Assembly: GCF_000739695.1 (NCBI RefSeq) | Contig: NZ_BBIO01000004.1 | Location: forward strand, 62,001-126,000 | Origin: Tepidicaulis marinus | Lineage (GTDB): Bacteria > Pseudomonadota > Alphaproteobacteria > Parvibaculales > Parvibaculaceae | Direction: 5' to 3' | Length of the DNA stretch: 64,000 nucleotides | Shown: positions 19,178-33,105 of the stretch, piece by piece | How the letters are laid out: each line of letters opens with the position of its first letter | Numbering within the stretch: position 1 is the first letter of the stretch | The notes under the pieces: generated by a model | What the model saw: the letters and a program-made list of their open reading frames with translations, nothing else | What the model was told of the DNA's origin: nothing | Databases searched by the model: none | Program-made: the position numbers and the translations under genes

Positions 19178-20862
19178 CAGACCCGCGTCACGATCACTTC
19201 GACGGCGGCCTTCTTTCCCCACTCCCGGCGGATCGCCCCGCGCACCGCCCGGCGCAAAAGCTCGGCGACCGCTGCGTCATCCTTGCGTTTGCGCAAGGGA
19301 AGCCTGTCCAGCACATCGTCGATGGCATCGAGCGCGCGTTCCTCGAAGGAAATGCCGCTGCCATCTTCCTCTGGCAGACCGAGAAGACGCACCTGCGGCT
19401 CGCCCAGCACCTTGCCCTGCCCGTCAAGGACCAGCGTGACGAAGACGGAACCGGCAAAAGCAAGTTTCCGGCGCTCCTGCACCGCCGGGTCCCAGGAAGG
19501 CATTAGAATGTCGCCATCGAGATAAAGCCGCCCATTCGGCGCTTCATCGATGATCTCCGCCGGGCCGGGCGCAAGGCGCAGCATCAGACCGTTTTTCAAA
19601 ACCATGGCCTGCGGCACCTGCAGCTCGCGGGCAAGTTCGGCATGTTCAAGCAGATGCCGCGCCTCGCCATGCACCGGAACGGCGATTTCCGGTTTGATCC
19701 ATTGATACATGCGCGCCAGTTCATCCCGGCACGGATGACCGGAGACGTGGACAAAATGATCCTTCTCCGTGATCACGCGGATGCCGCGTTCGGCCAGCAG
19801 GTTTTGAAGCTCATAAATTTCCACGTCATTGCCGGGGATCATCCGCGAGGAAAAGATCACCGTGTCGCCTTCCGACAAGGTGACATGGGGGTGGTTGTCC
19901 ATCGCAATGCGCGCAAGGGCGGCGCGCGGCTCGCCCTGGCTGCCGGTGCAAAGATAAAGCACGTTTTCCGGCGGCAGATAGCCCGCCTCATCTTCCGGCA
20001 CGATGGGCGGCAGGTTTTGCAAATATCCCGTCTTGCGCGCCGCTGTCGTCACGCGGTGCATGGCGCGCCCTGCGAGCACCACATGGCGCCCGCAGGCTTC
20101 CGCCGCGCGGATAACGCTTTCAAGGCGGGCAACATTCGAGGCGAAGGTCGTCACCGCCACACGGCCCTTCATATCCTTGATGAGTTCCGTCAGCCCCTTG
20201 GCGACATCGGCCTCCGAGCCGGATTCGCCCGGCGAGAAGACATTGGTGGAATCGCAGACCATCGCCCGCACGCCTTCCTGCCCAAGCTCCGTCAGCCGCT
20301 TGATATCGATATCGCCGCCGACCACGGGATCCGGATCGATCTTCCAGTCACCCGTATGCATGACAAGGCCGAGCGGCGTGCGGATGGCAAGCGCGTTGGG
20401 CTCAGGGATCGAATGGGTAAGCGTCACCAGCTCGATGTCGAAGGGGCCGAGCGTGAACCGGCTGCCGAGCTCCACGATCTTGAGCGGCACTTCCTGCTCG
20501 ATGCCCGCCTCGATGAGCTTGGCTTTGACGAGTTCAGCGGTAAAAGGCGTCGCATAGACATCGCAGCGCAGCGATGGCCACAAATGGGCAACCGCGCCGA
20601 TATGGTCTTCATGGCCGTGGGTAAGGACAATGCCGAGCAGGTCCTCCCGGCGCTCTTCGATGAAGGCCGGGTCCGCCATGATGACATCGATCCCCGGCGT
20701 GCGCAGATCCGAGAACGTGACGCCGAGATCGACCATCATCCATTTGCGTGCGTCCGGCGGACCGAACCCATAAAGATTGAGGTTCATACCGATCTCGCCG
20801 GTGCCGCCCAGCGGCAGGAAGACCAGTTCGTTCGCCTCGCTCATACCCGTACCATCTGCCAT
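19177..20862 (-). CDS. rnj: ribonuclease J
   Basis: Beta-CASP metallo-beta-lactamase nuclease with 5'-exo- and endonuclease activity on RNA. The 561-residue product has FLPLGGTGEIGMNLNLYGFG, the zinc motif VLTHGHEDHIGAVAHL near residue 80, the MHTGDWKIDP block, the beta-CASP segment with STNVFSPGESGSE, and HVSGHPCRDELARMYQW. An alternative start is ATG 20844. It starts 9 bases after birA ends and is probably the last gene of the nuo-birA-rnj operon, a common alphaproteobacterial layout. Confidence 0.96.
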   Translation of the reverse strand: MADGTGMSEANELVFLPLGGTGEIGMNLNLYGFGPPDARKWMMVDLGVTFSDLRTPGIDVIMADPAFIEERREDLLGIVLTHGHEDHIGAVAHLWPSLRCDVYATPFTAELVKAKLIEAGIEQEVPLKIVELGSRFTLGPFDIELVTLTHSIPEPNALAIRTPLGLVMHTGDWKIDPDPVVGGDIDIKRLTELGQEGVRAMVCDSTNVFSPGESGSEADVAKGLTELIKDMKGRVAVTTFASNVARLESVIRAAEACGRHVVLAGRAMHRVTTAARKTGYLQNLPPIVPEDEAGYLPPENVLYLCTGSQGEPRAALARIAMDNHPHVTLSEGDTVIFSSRMIPGNDVEIYELQNLLAERGIRVITEKDHFVHVSGHPCRDELARMYQWIKPEIAVPVHGEARHLLEHAELARELQVPQAMVLKNGLMLRLAPGPAEIIDEAPNGRLYLDGDILMPSWDPAVQERRKLAFAGSVFVTLVLDGQGKVLGEPQVRLLGLPEEDGSGISFEERALDAIDDVLDRLPLRKRKDDAAVAELLRRAVRGAIRREWGKKAAVEVIVTRV

Positions 20863-20871
20863 GAACCGATC

Positions 20872-21639
20872 TTACCTTGTCCCGAAAAAGACGTCGCCCG
20901 CAGAAATAGCCCTTTCAGCGCCCGTGTCGAGCCTGAGGCGCAGCGCCCCGTCCTCATCAAGGCCGATGAAAGTGCCCGTCACCGTTTCTTCCGGCAGGCG
21001 CGCGGTGATGGTGCCGCCAAGCCCTGCGGCCCGCGCGGCCCAGGCATCGCGCAAAGGCTTGAACCCCTCCGGGCCTTGCCAGATTTTCAGCCATTTATCG
21101 AAGGCGTGGGCAAGAACCGCAACCGCCTCGCGCGGGCTGACCTGCTGCCCCGTTTCCGCCGCAAGCGAAGTGGCTGGAAATTCCGTGCCCTCAGGGAACT
21201 CAGCGAGGTTGAGGCCGATGCCGACGGCAAGCCAGCTTACCTCACCGCTCCCCTGCGTCGCGCTTTCCAGAAGGATGCCGCTTGCCTTCTTGCCGCCCAG
21301 CAAAAGGTCGTTCGGCCATTTGAGGCGGATGATATCGCTGAAGGCAGGCCCCGCGATAGCGGAGGCGGTATCATGCAGCGCCAGCCCCGCGACGAAAGAA
21401 AGCTCGCCCGCCTTGGCCGGGCTGCAGCGCGGCTGCAGATAAAGCGTGCACATCAGATTGCCCGAAGGCGAAGCCCAGGCCCGCCCGCGCCGCCCGCGCC
21501 CGGCAGTTTGCCGTTCGGCGACGATCCAGACAGGCCCCTGCTCGCCCTGCTCTCCCATCCGCCGCGCCTGCGAATTCGTGCTGTCCAGTTCCTCGAACCA
21601 GGCCAGCCTATATCCTTGCGGCAGAGCGGGTCCGTCCAT
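20872..21639 (-). CDS. birA: biotin--[acetyl-CoA carboxylase] ligase
   Basis: Activates biotin with ATP and joins it to the biotin carboxyl carrier protein. The 255-residue product shows the biotin-binding loop GRGRRGRAWASPSGN and KWPNDLLLGGKKASGILLE, plus a C-terminal SH3-like part. There is no N-terminal DNA-binding domain, so this is the non-regulatory type. ATG 21639 touches the nuoN stop codon; it is read with the nuo operon. Confidence 0.95.
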   Translation of the reverse strand: MDGPALPQGYRLAWFEELDSTNSQARRMGEQGEQGPVWIVAERQTAGRGRRGRAWASPSGNLMCTLYLQPRCSPAKAGELSFVAGLALHDTASAIAGPAFSDIIRLKWPNDLLLGGKKASGILLESATQGSGEVSWLAVGIGLNLAEFPEGTEFPATSLAAETGQQVSPREAVAVLAHAFDKWLKIWQGPEGFKPLRDAWAARAAGLGGTITARLPEETVTGTFIGLDEDGALRLRLDTGAERAISAGDVFFGTR

Positions 21640-23094
21640 CTATGGCAGCAATGCCCCGGCAGCGGCCTGCGCAAGCGCGATGAGCGGCGCCGGATAAACG
21701 AAGAAGAAGAGCGTGACAATGCTGGACGCCCCGAGCACCACGCGCAGCTCACTTGCAAGCGGCGCCTCGAATGGTTGCGCCGGTTCGTCGAAATAGATCA
21801 CCTTCACCACACGCAGGTAATAGAAGGCGCCGACGACGCTCGAGAGCACGCCGATCACGGCCAGCGTATAAAGCCCGGCCTCGATGGCGGAGAGGAAGAC
21901 GAAATATTTCGCAAAGAACCCGGCAAGCGGCGGCACGCCGGCGAGCGAGAACATCAGCATGGAAAAGAGGAAGGCCAGCACCGGCTGATGGCGCGAGAGG
22001 CCCGCCAGGTCCGCGATATCCTCCACCATGCCTTCTTCCTTGCGGCGCATCGCCAGGATGCAGCAGAAAACACCGAGATTCATGACGAGATAGATCGTCA
22101 GATAAATGATGATCCCGCGTACGCCCTCTTCCGTGCCCGCAGCAAGGCCCACCAGCGCATAGCCCATATGGCCGATGGAGGAATAGGCCATAAGCCGCTT
22201 GATATTGGTCTGACCGATGGCGGCGAAAGCGCCGAGCAGCATGGAGGCGATGGAAATGAAGACCACGATCTGGCGCCACTCAGCGCTCGCATCGGGGAAA
22301 GCCCCCATCATCACGCGGATGAAAAGCGCCATGGCCGCGATCTTGGGCGCGGAGGCAAAGAAGGCCGTAACCGGCGTCGGCGCGCCTTCATAAACGTCCG
22401 GCGTCCACATATGGAAGGGCACGGCGGAAACCTTGAAGGCCAGCGCCGCCAGAATGAAGACAAGGCCGAAGATGAGGCCGAGCGACATGCCCTCAGTGCG
22501 GATGATGCCTGCAATGAGATCGAAATTCGTCGTGCCGGTGAAGCCGTAAACGAGCGAGGCGCCATAAAGCATCATGCCGGAGGCGAGCGCGCCGAGAACG
22601 AAATATTTCAGGCCCGCTTCCGTCGAGCGCGCGGAATCGCGGTTGAAGGCGGCGATGATGTAAAGCGAGAGCGACTGCAGCTCGAGGCCGACATAGAGCG
22701 AGATGAGATCGTTCGCCGACACCATCATCAACATGCCCAGTGTCGCCAGCACGATCAGCACCGGAAACTCGAACCGGTCCATATTTTCCCGGCGGATGAA
22801 ATTATAGGACATGACGATGGCGCCCGCCGAACCGATCAGCACCAGCACTTTCATGAACTTGCCGAAGCCATCCGTCACGAAACTGCCGCCGAAAGTCAGG
22901 ACGCGGCTGTCGGGCTGGCCGATCACCACGATGGCAGCGACGGCGAAAAGCAGCACCGCGCCGATGCTGGCAAGGCGCGTGGTGCTGGCCTTGGTGTAAG
23001 CGCCAAGCATGAGCAGGCCCAAAGCGCCGACGGCCAGAATGATTTCAGCCAGCGCGGGGTTCAGATCGGGAACGGGCACGAGTGCGGTTTCCAT
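21640..23094 (-). CDS. nuoN: NADH-quinone oxidoreductase subunit N
   Basis: Antiporter-like membrane subunit of complex I that pumps protons. The 484-residue product has 14 or so helices, with conserved charged residues in membrane segments: [17 protein letters not shown] (Glu in helix 5) and [20 protein letters not shown] (Lys in helix 7). Last of the 14 nuo genes; birA follows at once. Confidence 0.97.
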   Translation of the reverse strand: METALVPVPDLNPALAEIILAVGALGLLMLGAYTKASTTRLASIGAVLLFAVAAIVVIGQPDSRVLTFGGSFVTDGFGKFMKVLVLIGSAGAIVMSYNFIRRENMDRFEFPVLIVLATLGMLMMVSANDLISLYVGLELQSLSLYIIAAFNRDSARSTEAGLKYFVLGALASGMMLYGASLVYGFTGTTNFDLIAGIIRTEGMSLGLIFGLVFILAALAFKVSAVPFHMWTPDVYEGAPTPVTAFFASAPKIAAMALFIRVMMGAFPDASAEWRQIVVFISIASMLLGAFAAIGQTNIKRLMAYSSIGHMGYALVGLAAGTEEGVRGIIIYLTIYLVMNLGVFCCILAMRRKEEGMVEDIADLAGLSRHQPVLAFLFSMLMFSLAGVPPLAGFFAKYFVFLSAIEAGLYTLAVIGVLSSVVGAFYYLRVVKVIYFDEPAQPFEAPLASELRVVLGASSIVTLFFFVYPAPLIALAQAAAGALLP

Positions 23095-23114
23095 ATTTCT
23101 CTCTCAAACTCGGG

Positions 23115-24664
23115 CTATTGACCGCCCAGCAGGCCGGCAAGGTTGGTGAACCCTGTGGTGCCGCCCGCGGCCGTAAATGTTTCCAGCGCTTCTTCGTAAC
23201 CGGCGATCAGGTTTTCCACCGACACGGCGGTGACGTCCATAATCGGGGCCGGATAAACACCGAAGAAGATGGTCGTGACGACAAGCGGCGCGAGGGTCAG
23301 AACCTCCCTGCGGTTCAGATCCATGATGTTTTTCAGCGTCTCTTTTTCCAGCTCGCCGAAAATCACCCGGCGGTAGAGAAAGAGCGCATAGCAGGCCGCC
23401 AGAATGACGCCGAGCGCGGCAACGGAGGCAACGCGCGTGTCCACCTGGAACGTGCCGACAATGGTCAGGAATTCACCGACGAAACCGCTGGTGCCCGGCA
23501 GGCCCACATTCGCCATGGTGAAGAGCATGAAGGCAAAGGCATAGAGCGGCATGCGCTGCACGAGGCCGCCATAAGCGGCGATCTCACGCGTATGCATCCG
23601 GTCGTAAATCACGCCGACGCAAAGGAAGAGCGCGCCCGACACCCAGCCATGGCTCAGCATCTGGAAGATACCGCCCTGCACGCCCTGCTCATTCATCGCG
23701 AAAATGCCCATCGTCACGAAGCCCATATGAGCGACGGAGGAATAAGCGATGAGCTTCTTGATATCCTCCTGCACCAGCGCGACAAGCGAGGTGTAAACGA
23801 TGGCGATGATCGAGAGCGTGAAGACCAGCGGCGCAAAGAGGTCCGAGGCGATGGGGAACATCGGCAGCGAGAAACGCAGGAAGCCGTAGCCGCCCATCTT
23901 CAAAAGAATGCCCGCCAGAATGACCGAGCCCGCGGTCGGCGCTTCCACGTGCGCGTCGGGCAGCCAGGTATGGACCGGCCACATCGGCATCTTCACCGCG
24001 AAAGACGCGAAGAACGCAAGCCAGAGCCAATATTGCATCCCGTAAGGGAAGTCATAGGCCAGCAGCGTCGGAATATCGGTCGTGCCCGCCTGCCAGTACA
24101 TCGCCATGATGGCGAGCAGCATCAGCACGGAGCCGGCAAACGTATAAAGGAAGAACTTGAAGCTCGCATAGACGCGGCGCGCCCCGCCCCAAACACCGAT
24201 GATCAGGAACATCGGGATGAGACCGGCTTCGAAGAAGAGATAGAAGAGCACCAGGTCCAGCGCGCAGAAGACGCCGATCATCAGCGTTTCGAGCACCAGG
24301 AAGGCGATCATATATTCCTTCACCCGGTGCTGGATGGATTCCCAGCTGGCGAGGATGCAGAGCGGCATCAGGAACGTCGTCAGAATGACGAAGAGCATGG
24401 AGATGCCGTCGACACCCATATGATAGGTAACCGCGCCGCCCAGCCATTCGGCCTGTTCCACCATCTGGAAGTCGGCGGTGCTGGGATCGAAGCGCACCCA
24501 GATGATCAGGGAGACAAGAAACGTTCCGCACGTCACCCAGAGCGCGGCCCAGCGCACGTTCTGGTCGGACACTTCCGCCCGGCTCGGCACGAGCAGGATC
24601 AAGAGCGCGCCCAGCAGCGGCAGAAACGTTACGAGCGAAAGGATCGGAAACTGCCCGTCCAACA

Positions 24665-24668
<4 letters not shown>
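23115..24668 (-). CDS. nuoM: NADH-quinone oxidoreductase subunit M
   Basis: Antiporter-like proton-pumping subunit of complex I. 517 residues, about 14 helices, with [18 protein letters not shown] (helix-5 Glu), [20 protein letters not shown] (helix-7 Lys) and [16 protein letters not shown]. The ATG overlaps the end of nuoL by 4 bases. Confidence 0.97.
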
Positions 24669-26596
<1,928 letters not shown>

Positions 26597-26600
26597 CGGG

Positions 26601-26909
26601 TCAGCCTTTCAGAACGTTGATGTCTTCAACGGCAATGGAGCCGCGATTGCGGAAGTAGATAACGAGGATCGCCAGGCCGATCGCCGCCTCGCCTGCCGCG
26701 ACGGTCAGCACCAGAAGCGCGAAAACCTGCCCCACCAGATCGCCCAGATGGGTGGAGAACGCCACCAGGTTGATGTTCACCGCCAGCAGCATCAGTTCGA
26801 TCGACATCAAAATGATGATGACGTTCTTCCTGTTCAGGAAGATCCCGAAAATGCCGAGCGTGAACAGAATGGCTGCCACGATCAGATAATGTGCGAGGCC
26901 GATTTCCAT
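26601..26909 (-). CDS. nuoK: NADH-quinone oxidoreductase subunit K
   Basis: Small three-helix membrane subunit of complex I. The 102-residue product carries the two buried glutamates of the proton path, in [20 protein letters not shown] and [18 protein letters not shown]. Length and helix pattern are standard. Confidence 0.97.
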   Translation of the reverse strand: MEIGLAHYLIVAAILFTLGIFGIFLNRKNVIIILMSIELMLLAVNINLVAFSTHLGDLVGQVFALLVLTVAAGEAAIGLAILVIYFRNRGSIAVEDINVLKG

Positions 26910-26941
26910 CAGCGCTTCCCCTCAAACGTTCCCGGACGGGC

Positions 26942-27559
26942 TTAAATGCCCTGGCCCGGTTCAACTTTCTTCACTTCGACGCCCGTCTGCGGCGTACGGG
27001 CCACCTGGTCGGCAATGACCTGGCGCTTCACGCCTTCCCGCTTGCGCAGAGTCAGCACGATGGCGCCAACCATGGCGACCAGCAGGATCATGCCGGCCGC
27101 CTGGAAGTAATAAACATATTGGGTGTAGATGACCCGCCCCAGCGCTTCGGCATTGGTCACGCCGCTATCGGCGGCAGGCGCGGGTGCCGCGGCAAGGCTT
27201 GCGGCATCCGGCGCGAAAACCCAGGTGCTCGCCACGAGCCCAAGTTCCAGCAACAAAATGATGCCGATCATCCCGCCGAGCGGCAGATAGTTCAGCATTT
27301 CCGAGCGCAGGCTCTTGAAGTCAATATCGAGCATCATGACCACGAACAGGAAGAGCACGGCCACGGCGCCCACATAAACGATGACCAGGATCATCGCCAC
27401 GAACTCGGCGCCCATCAAAACGAAGAGCCATGCCGAGCTGAAAAACGCCAGGATCAGGAAGAGCACCGAATGCACGGGATTGCGGGCGGAAATCACCATA
27501 AAGGCCGCCGCAATGGTCACCGCCGCAAACAGGTAAAACGCGATGGTCGCCACGATCAT
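26942..27559 (-). CDS. nuoJ: NADH-quinone oxidoreductase subunit J
   Basis: Five-helix membrane subunit of complex I. The 205-residue product has [20 protein letters not shown] and the flexible helix-3 segment [21 protein letters not shown] soluble Arg/Lys-rich tail follows the last helix. 39 bases separate it from nuoI. Confidence 0.96.
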   Translation of the reverse strand: MIVATIAFYLFAAVTIAAAFMVISARNPVHSVLFLILAFFSSAWLFVLMGAEFVAMILVIVYVGAVAVLFLFVVMMLDIDFKSLRSEMLNYLPLGGMIGIILLLELGLVASTWVFAPDAASLAAAPAPAADSGVTNAEALGRVIYTQYVYYFQAAGMILLVAMVGAIVLTLRKREGVKRQVIADQVARTPQTGVEVKKVEPGQGI

Positions 27560-27598
27560 GTCCTATCCCCGATCCCTTCTTTCTCTCTCACGCGCTGC

Positions 27599-28090
27599 TT
27601 AACGGTAAGGCGCGTCGAGCGCGAGGTTTTTCGCAATCTGCCGTTCCCAGCGGTCGCCGTTCTCGAGCAGTTTTTCTTTCGTGTAGAACAGCTCTTCGCG
27701 CGTTTCCGCCGCAAACTCGAAATTCGGCCCTTCCACGATCGCATCCACCGGGCAGGCTTCCTGGCAGAAGCCGCAATAGATGCATTTGGTCATGTCGATA
27801 TCGTAGCGGATGGTACGGCGCGTGCCGTCATTGTTGCGCGGTCCCGCTTCGATGGTAATGGCCTGTGCCGGGCAAATCGCTTCACACAATTTACAGGCGA
27901 TACAGCGCTCTTCGCCGTTCGGATAACGGCGCAGCACATGTTCCCCGCGGAAGCGCGGCGAGAGCGCGCCCTTCTCAAAGGGATAGTTCAGCGTCGCCTT
28001 GGGCTTGAAGAAATAGCGCAAGGCCAGCCAGAAGCTCGAAACGAACTCTGTCAAAAACAGCGACCGGACCGATTGATCAAGCCAAGCCAT
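27599..28090 (-). CDS. nuoI: NADH-quinone oxidoreductase subunit I
   Basis: Ferredoxin-like subunit carrying clusters N6a and N6b between the peripheral arm and N2. The 163-residue product has an amphipathic N-terminal part and two CxxCxxCxxxCP motifs: [16 protein letters not shown] and [16 protein letters not shown]. It follows nuoH after 26 bases. Confidence 0.97.
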   Translation of the reverse strand: MAWLDQSVRSLFLTEFVSSFWLALRYFFKPKATLNYPFEKGALSPRFRGEHVLRRYPNGEERCIACKLCEAICPAQAITIEAGPRNNDGTRRTIRYDIDMTKCIYCGFCQEACPVDAIVEGPNFEFAAETREELFYTKEKLLENGDRWERQIAKNLALDAPYR

Positions 28091-28116
28091 AATCGTTTCC
28101 TTTCCCGATCCCTGCC

Positions 28117-29142
28117 TTACGCCGGCAGCAGATCGAAACCAACAAGAACACCCGCCGTCAAAACGACCCAGAAGAGCGAGATGGGCAGGAAAACTTTCCA
28201 GCCCAGCCGCATCAGCTGGTCATAGCGGTAGCGGGGAACGAACGCCTTCACCATCGCAATCAGGAAGAAGATGAAAAGCGTTTTGATCCAGAACCAGAAG
28301 AAGGGCGGTATCCAATTAAAGGGCGCCACATCGACCGGCGGCAGCCAGCCGCCGAGGAAAAGGATCGTCATGAGCGCGCACATGGTCAAAATCGCCACAT
28401 ACTCGGCCATGAACATCATCATGTAAGGCGTGGAGGAATATTCCACGGCATAGCCCGCCACCAGCTCCGATTCCGCTTCCGGCAGATCGAAGGGCGGGCG
28501 GTTGGTTTCCGCCAGCGCCGAGATAAAGAAGATCACGAACATCGGCAGATGCCAGAGCCAGTACCAGTTGAAAAGGCCCCAATTGCCATCCTGCGCGCGC
28601 ACGATCTCGGAAAGGTTGAGCGTGCCCGCCGTCATGAGCACGCAGACGATGACGAAGCCGATGGAGACTTCATAAGACACCATCTGCGCAGCCGAGCGCA
28701 GCGCGCCGAGGAAGGGATATTTCGAGTTCGACGCCCAGCCGGCCATGATGATGCCGTAAACGCTGAGCGAGGAAAGCGCGAAGAGATAGAGAATGCCGAC
28801 ATTGATATCGGCGATCACCACGCCGTCCGACATCGGGATCACCGCCCAGGACGAGAGCGCCAGCACCACGGAGACGAACGGCGCGAGCAGGAAGACGCCC
28901 TTGTTGGCGCCTGCGGGCACGACCACTTCCTTGAAGATGAATTTTGCCAGGTCCGCGAAGGATTGCAGCAGGCCGAAGGGGCCCACCACGTTCGGCCCGC
29001 GGCGCAGCTGCACCGCCGCCCAGACTTTACGGTCGGCATAAAGAATGAACGCAATCAGCACGAGCAGCGGCACCATGAGCAGCAAGCTCTGCCCCGCCAT
29101 GATCAGACCCGGAAGGCCGTATTCCCAAAAAATCTCAGCCAT
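28117..29142 (-). CDS. nuoH: NADH-quinone oxidoreductase subunit H
   Basis: Membrane subunit that forms the quinone chamber with NuoB and NuoD. The 341-residue product starts [12 protein letters not shown] and shows [36 protein letters not shown]-like conserved glutamates, and [23 protein letters not shown] 29142 overlaps the end of nuoG by 8 bases; the longer frame upstream lies in nuoG and is not used. Confidence 0.97.
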   Translation of the reverse strand: MAEIFWEYGLPGLIMAGQSLLLMVPLLVLIAFILYADRKVWAAVQLRRGPNVVGPFGLLQSFADLAKFIFKEVVVPAGANKGVFLLAPFVSVVLALSSWAVIPMSDGVVIADINVGILYLFALSSLSVYGIIMAGWASNSKYPFLGALRSAAQMVSYEVSIGFVIVCVLMTAGTLNLSEIVRAQDGNWGLFNWYWLWHLPMFVIFFISALAETNRPPFDLPEAESELVAGYAVEYSSTPYMMMFMAEYVAILTMCALMTILFLGGWLPPVDVAPFNWIPPFFWFWIKTLFIFFLIAMVKAFVPRYRYDQLMRLGWKVFLPISLFWVVLTAGVLVGFDLLPA

Positions 29143-31198
29143 TGGTTCCGGTCGCCCCCTCGCCTTGCACGCTTTGCAGCGCGGCACATTCGGCCATTAC
29201 CTTGCTTGCCCGCGCAATCGGGTTGGTGAAGTAGAAATCGCGCACCGCCGCATGGAACGGCGCATCGGCCATTTCCCGCGTGCCGCCTTGCGGCAGATCG
29301 CCCGCCTGCGGCTGCACATCGCGCATCTCGAAGCTCGGCGCATCACCGCAAAGCGCGGCGCGCAGCTGCGAGAGATTGTCGTAAGGCAGTTTCTGGTCCA
29401 GCACTTCGGAGAGCGCCCGCAGGATCGCCCAGTCCTCGCGCGCATCGCCGGGCGGGAATGCGGCCCGCTCGCCGAGCTGTACGCGCCCTTCGGTATTCAC
29501 CCAATGCGCGCTCTTTTCGGTATAGGCCGCGCCCGGCAGGATGACATCGGCGCGGTGCGCGCCGCGATCGCCGTGCGTGCCCTGATAGACGACGAAGGCA
29601 TTGCCGAGACGGGCCGTGTCGATTTCATCGGCGCCGAGCAGATAAACGAAGTCGATCTCACCGGCGCTTGCCCCTTCCAGAATGGCATTCGTGTCCTTAC
29701 CGCCTTCGCCTGGCAGGAAGCCGAGGTCGAGGCCGCCGACACGGGCCGCTGCCGTGTGAAGCACGTTGAAGCCGTTCCAGTCGGCGCTGACGCCGCCTGC
29801 CGCCCGGATGATGCCGATGCAGGTTTCCAGCACCGCCTCGCCGTCGGGCCGGGCAAGCGCGCCCTGGCCGAGGATCAGCATGGGCTTTTCGGCAACCTGC
29901 AAAATGCGGGCGAAAGGATGCGTGCCGTCGGCGATTTCTTTCAGCGTCTGCGCGCCCGCGCCCAGATATTCCTTGTCGTAGGTCAGGTCCGCGTCTTCAC
30001 CGATCAGCCCGACGGGGAAACCGCCTTCGAGCCAGCGCTTGCGGATACGCGCGTTCAGCACCGGCGCTTCAAGACGCGGGTTGGAGCCGACGATGAGCAG
30101 CGCATCCGCTTCTTCGATCCCGGCGATGCCGGAATTGAAGAGATAGGCCGCGCGGCCCTTGCCGCCGATCTTCGCCCCGTCCTGACGGCAATCCATATTG
30201 GCCGAGCCGAGCGCGCCCATCAGATCCTTGAGCGCCTTCATGCTTTCCGCGCAGGCAAGATCTCCTGCGATGGCCGCCATTTTTTCCGGCGCGCTGGCCT
30301 TCACTTTTTCCGCGATCTTGGCAAAGGCTTCCTGCCAGCTTGCGGGGCGCAGCTTGCCGTTCTCGCGCACATAAGGTTTGTCGAGGCGCTGCGTGCGCAG
30401 CCCGTCCCAGATGAAGCGCGTCTTGTCGGAAATCCATTCCTCGTTCACGTCGTCATTGTTGCGCGGCATCACACGCATGACTTCGCTGCCGCGCGCATCG
30501 ACGCGGATATTCGAGCCGACCGCATCCATGACATCGATGGTTTCGGTCTTGCGCAGCTCCCAGGGGCGCGCGGTAAAGGCATAAGGCTTGGAGGTCAGCG
30601 CGCCGACGGGGCACAGATCGATCACATTGCCTTGCAGTTCGGAGGTCAGCGCCTTTTCCAGATAGGTCGTGATTTCCATATCTTCGCCGCGGCCGATGGC
30701 GCCGATTTCCGGCACCCCGGCAACTTCCGTGACGAAGCGCACACAGCGCGTGCAGTGAATGCAGCGCGTCATGATGGTTTTCACGAGCGGGCCCATTTCC
30801 TTGTCTTCGACCGCGCGCTTGTTCTCATCGAAGCGCGAGGTATCGACGCCATAGGCCATCGCCTGGTCCTGCAGATCGCATTCCCCGCCCTGGTCGCAGA
30901 TCGGGCAATCGAGCGGGTGGTTGATCAGCAGAAATTCCATCACGCCTTCGCGGGCGCGTTTGACATATTCGGTATTGGTGCGGATCACCATGCCGTCGGC
31001 GGCAGGCATCGCGCAGCTTGCCACGGGTTTGGGCGAGCGTTCCATTTCCACCAGGCACATGCGGCAATTGCCGGCAATCGACAGGCGCTCGTGGTAGCAG
31101 AAGCGCGGAATTTCCGCGCCCGCATCCTCGCAGGCCTGCAGAACGGTGGCGCCCTGCTCTACTTCGACTTCAATGCCATCGACGGTCAGCTTCGGCAT
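29135..31198 (-). CDS. nuoG: NADH-quinone oxidoreductase subunit G
   Basis: Largest peripheral subunit, carrying clusters N1b, N4 and N5. The 687-residue product has the ferredoxin-like N-terminus ([20 protein letters not shown]), the His-ligand motif [30 protein letters not shown], and a long molybdopterin-oxidoreductase-like domain without catalytic site. The extra N7 cluster motif of E. coli is not evident. 3 bases after nuoF. Confidence 0.97.
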   Translation of the reverse strand: MPKLTVDGIEVEVEQGATVLQACEDAGAEIPRFCYHERLSIAGNCRMCLVEMERSPKPVASCAMPAADGMVIRTNTEYVKRAREGVMEFLLINHPLDCPICDQGGECDLQDQAMAYGVDTSRFDENKRAVEDKEMGPLVKTIMTRCIHCTRCVRFVTEVAGVPEIGAIGRGEDMEITTYLEKALTSELQGNVIDLCPVGALTSKPYAFTARPWELRKTETIDVMDAVGSNIRVDARGSEVMRVMPRNNDDVNEEWISDKTRFIWDGLRTQRLDKPYVRENGKLRPASWQEAFAKIAEKVKASAPEKMAAIAGDLACAESMKALKDLMGALGSANMDCRQDGAKIGGKGRAAYLFNSGIAGIEEADALLIVGSNPRLEAPVLNARIRKRWLEGGFPVGLIGEDADLTYDKEYLGAGAQTLKEIADGTHPFARILQVAEKPMLILGQGALARPDGEAVLETCIGIIRAAGGVSADWNGFNVLHTAAARVGGLDLGFLPGEGGKDTNAILEGASAGEIDFVYLLGADEIDTARLGNAFVVYQGTHGDRGAHRADVILPGAAYTEKSAHWVNTEGRVQLGERAAFPPGDAREDWAILRALSEVLDQKLPYDNLSQLRAALCGDAPSFEMRDVQPQAGDLPQGGTREMADAPFHAAVRDFYFTNPIARASKVMAECAALQSVQGEGATGTNG

Positions 31199-31201
31199 GT
31201 T

Positions 31202-32491
31202 CTACTCCGCAGCCACGGTTGCCGCGCCCTGGCGCGAGTCAATCCGTTCTTCGATTACATGGCGGAAATGCCGGATCAGCCCCTGCACGGGCCAGGCCGC
31301 CGCATCTCCGAGTGCGCAAATGGTGTGCCCTTCCACCCGCTTGGTCACGTCGAGCAGAAGATCGATTTCGCTTTTGTCCGCCTCGCCGCGCGCCATGCGC
31401 TCCACGACGCGCCACATCCAGCCCGTACCTTCGCGGCAGGGCGTGCACTGACCGCAGCTTTCGTGCTTGTAGAAAGCGGAAATACGGGCGATCGCCTTGA
31501 TCACGTCGGTGGACTTGTCCATCACGATCACGGCGGCGGTGCCGAGCCCGGACTGCACTTCCTTCAGCGAGTCGAAATCCATCAGCACATCGTCGCAAAT
31601 GCTTTTTGGGATCATGGGCACGGACGAGCCGCCCGGAATGACGGCAAGCAGATTGTCCCAGCCGCCGCGCACGCCGCCCGCATGTTTGTCGATCAGCTCG
31701 CGCAGGGAAATGCCCATTTCCTCTTCCACGTTGCACGGCTGGTTGACGTGGCCGGAAATGCAGAAAAGCTTCGTACCCGTATTATTGGGCCGGCCGAGAC
31801 CGGCGAACCAGGTCGCGCCACGCCGCAGAATGGTCGGCGCAACGGCAATGCTTTCCACGTTGTTCACGGTGGTGGGCGCGCCGTAAAGACCGGCATTGGC
31901 CGGGAATGGCGGCTTGAGGCGCGGCATCCCCTTCTTGCCTTCCAGGCTTTCGATCAGCGCCGTTTCCTCGCCGCAAATATAAGCGCCGGCGCCGTGATGC
32001 ACATAAAGATCGAAATCCCAGCCGGAAGCCGCGGCGTTCTTGCCCAGAAGCCCTGCCTCATACGCCTGATCGACAGCGGCCTGCAGACGCTCGCGCTCGC
32101 GGATGAATTCGCCGCGCACATAGATGTAACCCGCATTGGCGTTCATCGCGAAACCGGCAAGCAGGCAGCCTTCGATCAGCTTGTGCGGATCGTGGCGCAT
32201 GATCTCGCGGTCCTTGCAGGTACCCGGCTCCGACTCGTCCGCATTGACGACAAGGTAATGCGGGCGGCCATCGGATTCCTTCGGCATGAAGGACCATTTC
32301 AGGCCGGTCGGGAAGCCCGCCCCGCCGCGCCCGCGCAGGCCCGACTGTTTCATCTCCTCGATGATCCAATCCTTGCCCTTGGCGATAATGTCCTTCGTGC
32401 CATCCCAATCGCCCCGGCGGCGGGCGCCATCGAGGCCCCAGTCGTCATAGCCATAGAGATTGGTGAAGATGCGGTCCTGATCTTTAAGCAT
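31202..32491 (-). CDS. nuoF: NADH-quinone oxidoreductase subunit F
   Basis: NADH-binding, FMN-containing subunit with cluster N3. The 429-residue product has [14 protein letters not shown] (NADH site), [19 protein letters not shown] (FMN site) and the cluster motif [15 protein letters not shown] with the last Cys in [12 protein letters not shown]. Its ATG shares a base with the nuoE stop codon. Confidence 0.97.
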   Translation of the reverse strand: MLKDQDRIFTNLYGYDDWGLDGARRRGDWDGTKDIIAKGKDWIIEEMKQSGLRGRGGAGFPTGLKWSFMPKESDGRPHYLVVNADESEPGTCKDREIMRHDPHKLIEGCLLAGFAMNANAGYIYVRGEFIRERERLQAAVDQAYEAGLLGKNAAASGWDFDLYVHHGAGAYICGEETALIESLEGKKGMPRLKPPFPANAGLYGAPTTVNNVESIAVAPTILRRGATWFAGLGRPNNTGTKLFCISGHVNQPCNVEEEMGISLRELIDKHAGGVRGGWDNLLAVIPGGSSVPMIPKSICDDVLMDFDSLKEVQSGLGTAAVIVMDKSTDVIKAIARISAFYKHESCGQCTPCREGTGWMWRVVERMARGEADKSEIDLLLDVTKRVEGHTICALGDAAAWPVQGLIRHFRHVIEERIDSRQGAATVAAE

Positions 32492-33105
32492 TACTTGCCC
32501 CCCGCACCCGGCACTTCCGTCAGCGTGGTCAGCCCGCCGATCGGTTCGGATGTTTTGCGGCTCGATTGCGGCCCCGGTGTCACGTCCTTGCCTTCGCGCA
32601 GCGCCTTGATGATTTCTTCCATCTTCGCGCCGTCGAGGTCTTCATAATAATCGTCGTTGATCTGCACCATCGGCGCGTTCACGCAGGCGCCGAGGCACTC
32701 CACTTCCATCCACGACATTTTGCCATCGGCGGAAAGCGTTTTTTCCGGGCCGATATGTTTCTTGCAGGCGTCTTTGATCTCATCCGCCCCGCGCAGCCAG
32801 CACGGCGTCGTGCCGCAAACCTGCACGAAATGCTCGCCCACCGGCGTCAGGTTGAACATCGTATAGAAGGTCGCCACTTCCAGCGCGCGGATATAGGCCA
32901 TGCCCAGCATGTCCGCGACATAGCGGATCGCCGGTTCCGGCAGCCAGCCGCCATGCTGTTTTTGCGCCTGCCAGAGCAGCGGAATGATCGCGGAGGCCTG
33001 GCGGCCATCGGGATATTTCGCAATCTGCCCTTTCGCCCACTCCAGATTTTCCGGCGTGAACTCGAAACTCTCAGGCTGGTTCGGGTCAAGCCTGCGCACA
33101 CTCAT
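32491..33105 (-). CDS. nuoE: NADH-quinone oxidoreductase subunit E
   Basis: Thioredoxin-like subunit with the [2Fe-2S] cluster N1a. The 204-residue product has the cluster ligands in [12 protein letters not shown] and [12 protein letters not shown]. The C-terminal tail ([18 protein letters not shown]) is the extension typical of alphaproteobacterial and mitochondrial forms. It overlaps nuoD by 4 bases. Confidence 0.97.
   Translation of the reverse strand: MSVRRLDPNQPESFEFTPENLEWAKGQIAKYPDGRQASAIIPLLWQAQKQHGGWLPEPAIRYVADMLGMAYIRALEVATFYTMFNLTPVGEHFVQVCGTTPCWLRGADEIKDACKKHIGPEKTLSADGKMSWMEVECLGACVNAPMVQINDDYYEDLDGAKMEEIIKALREGKDVTPGPQSSRKTSEPIGGLTTLTEVPGAGGK

Noticed and set aside
19642-23121. 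Very long open frame on the plus strand (1159 codons) opposite rnj, birA and nuoN
   Set aside because: Low-complexity, His/Arg/Asp-rich shadow typical of antisense frames of GC-rich genes; the minus strand has three strong real genes.
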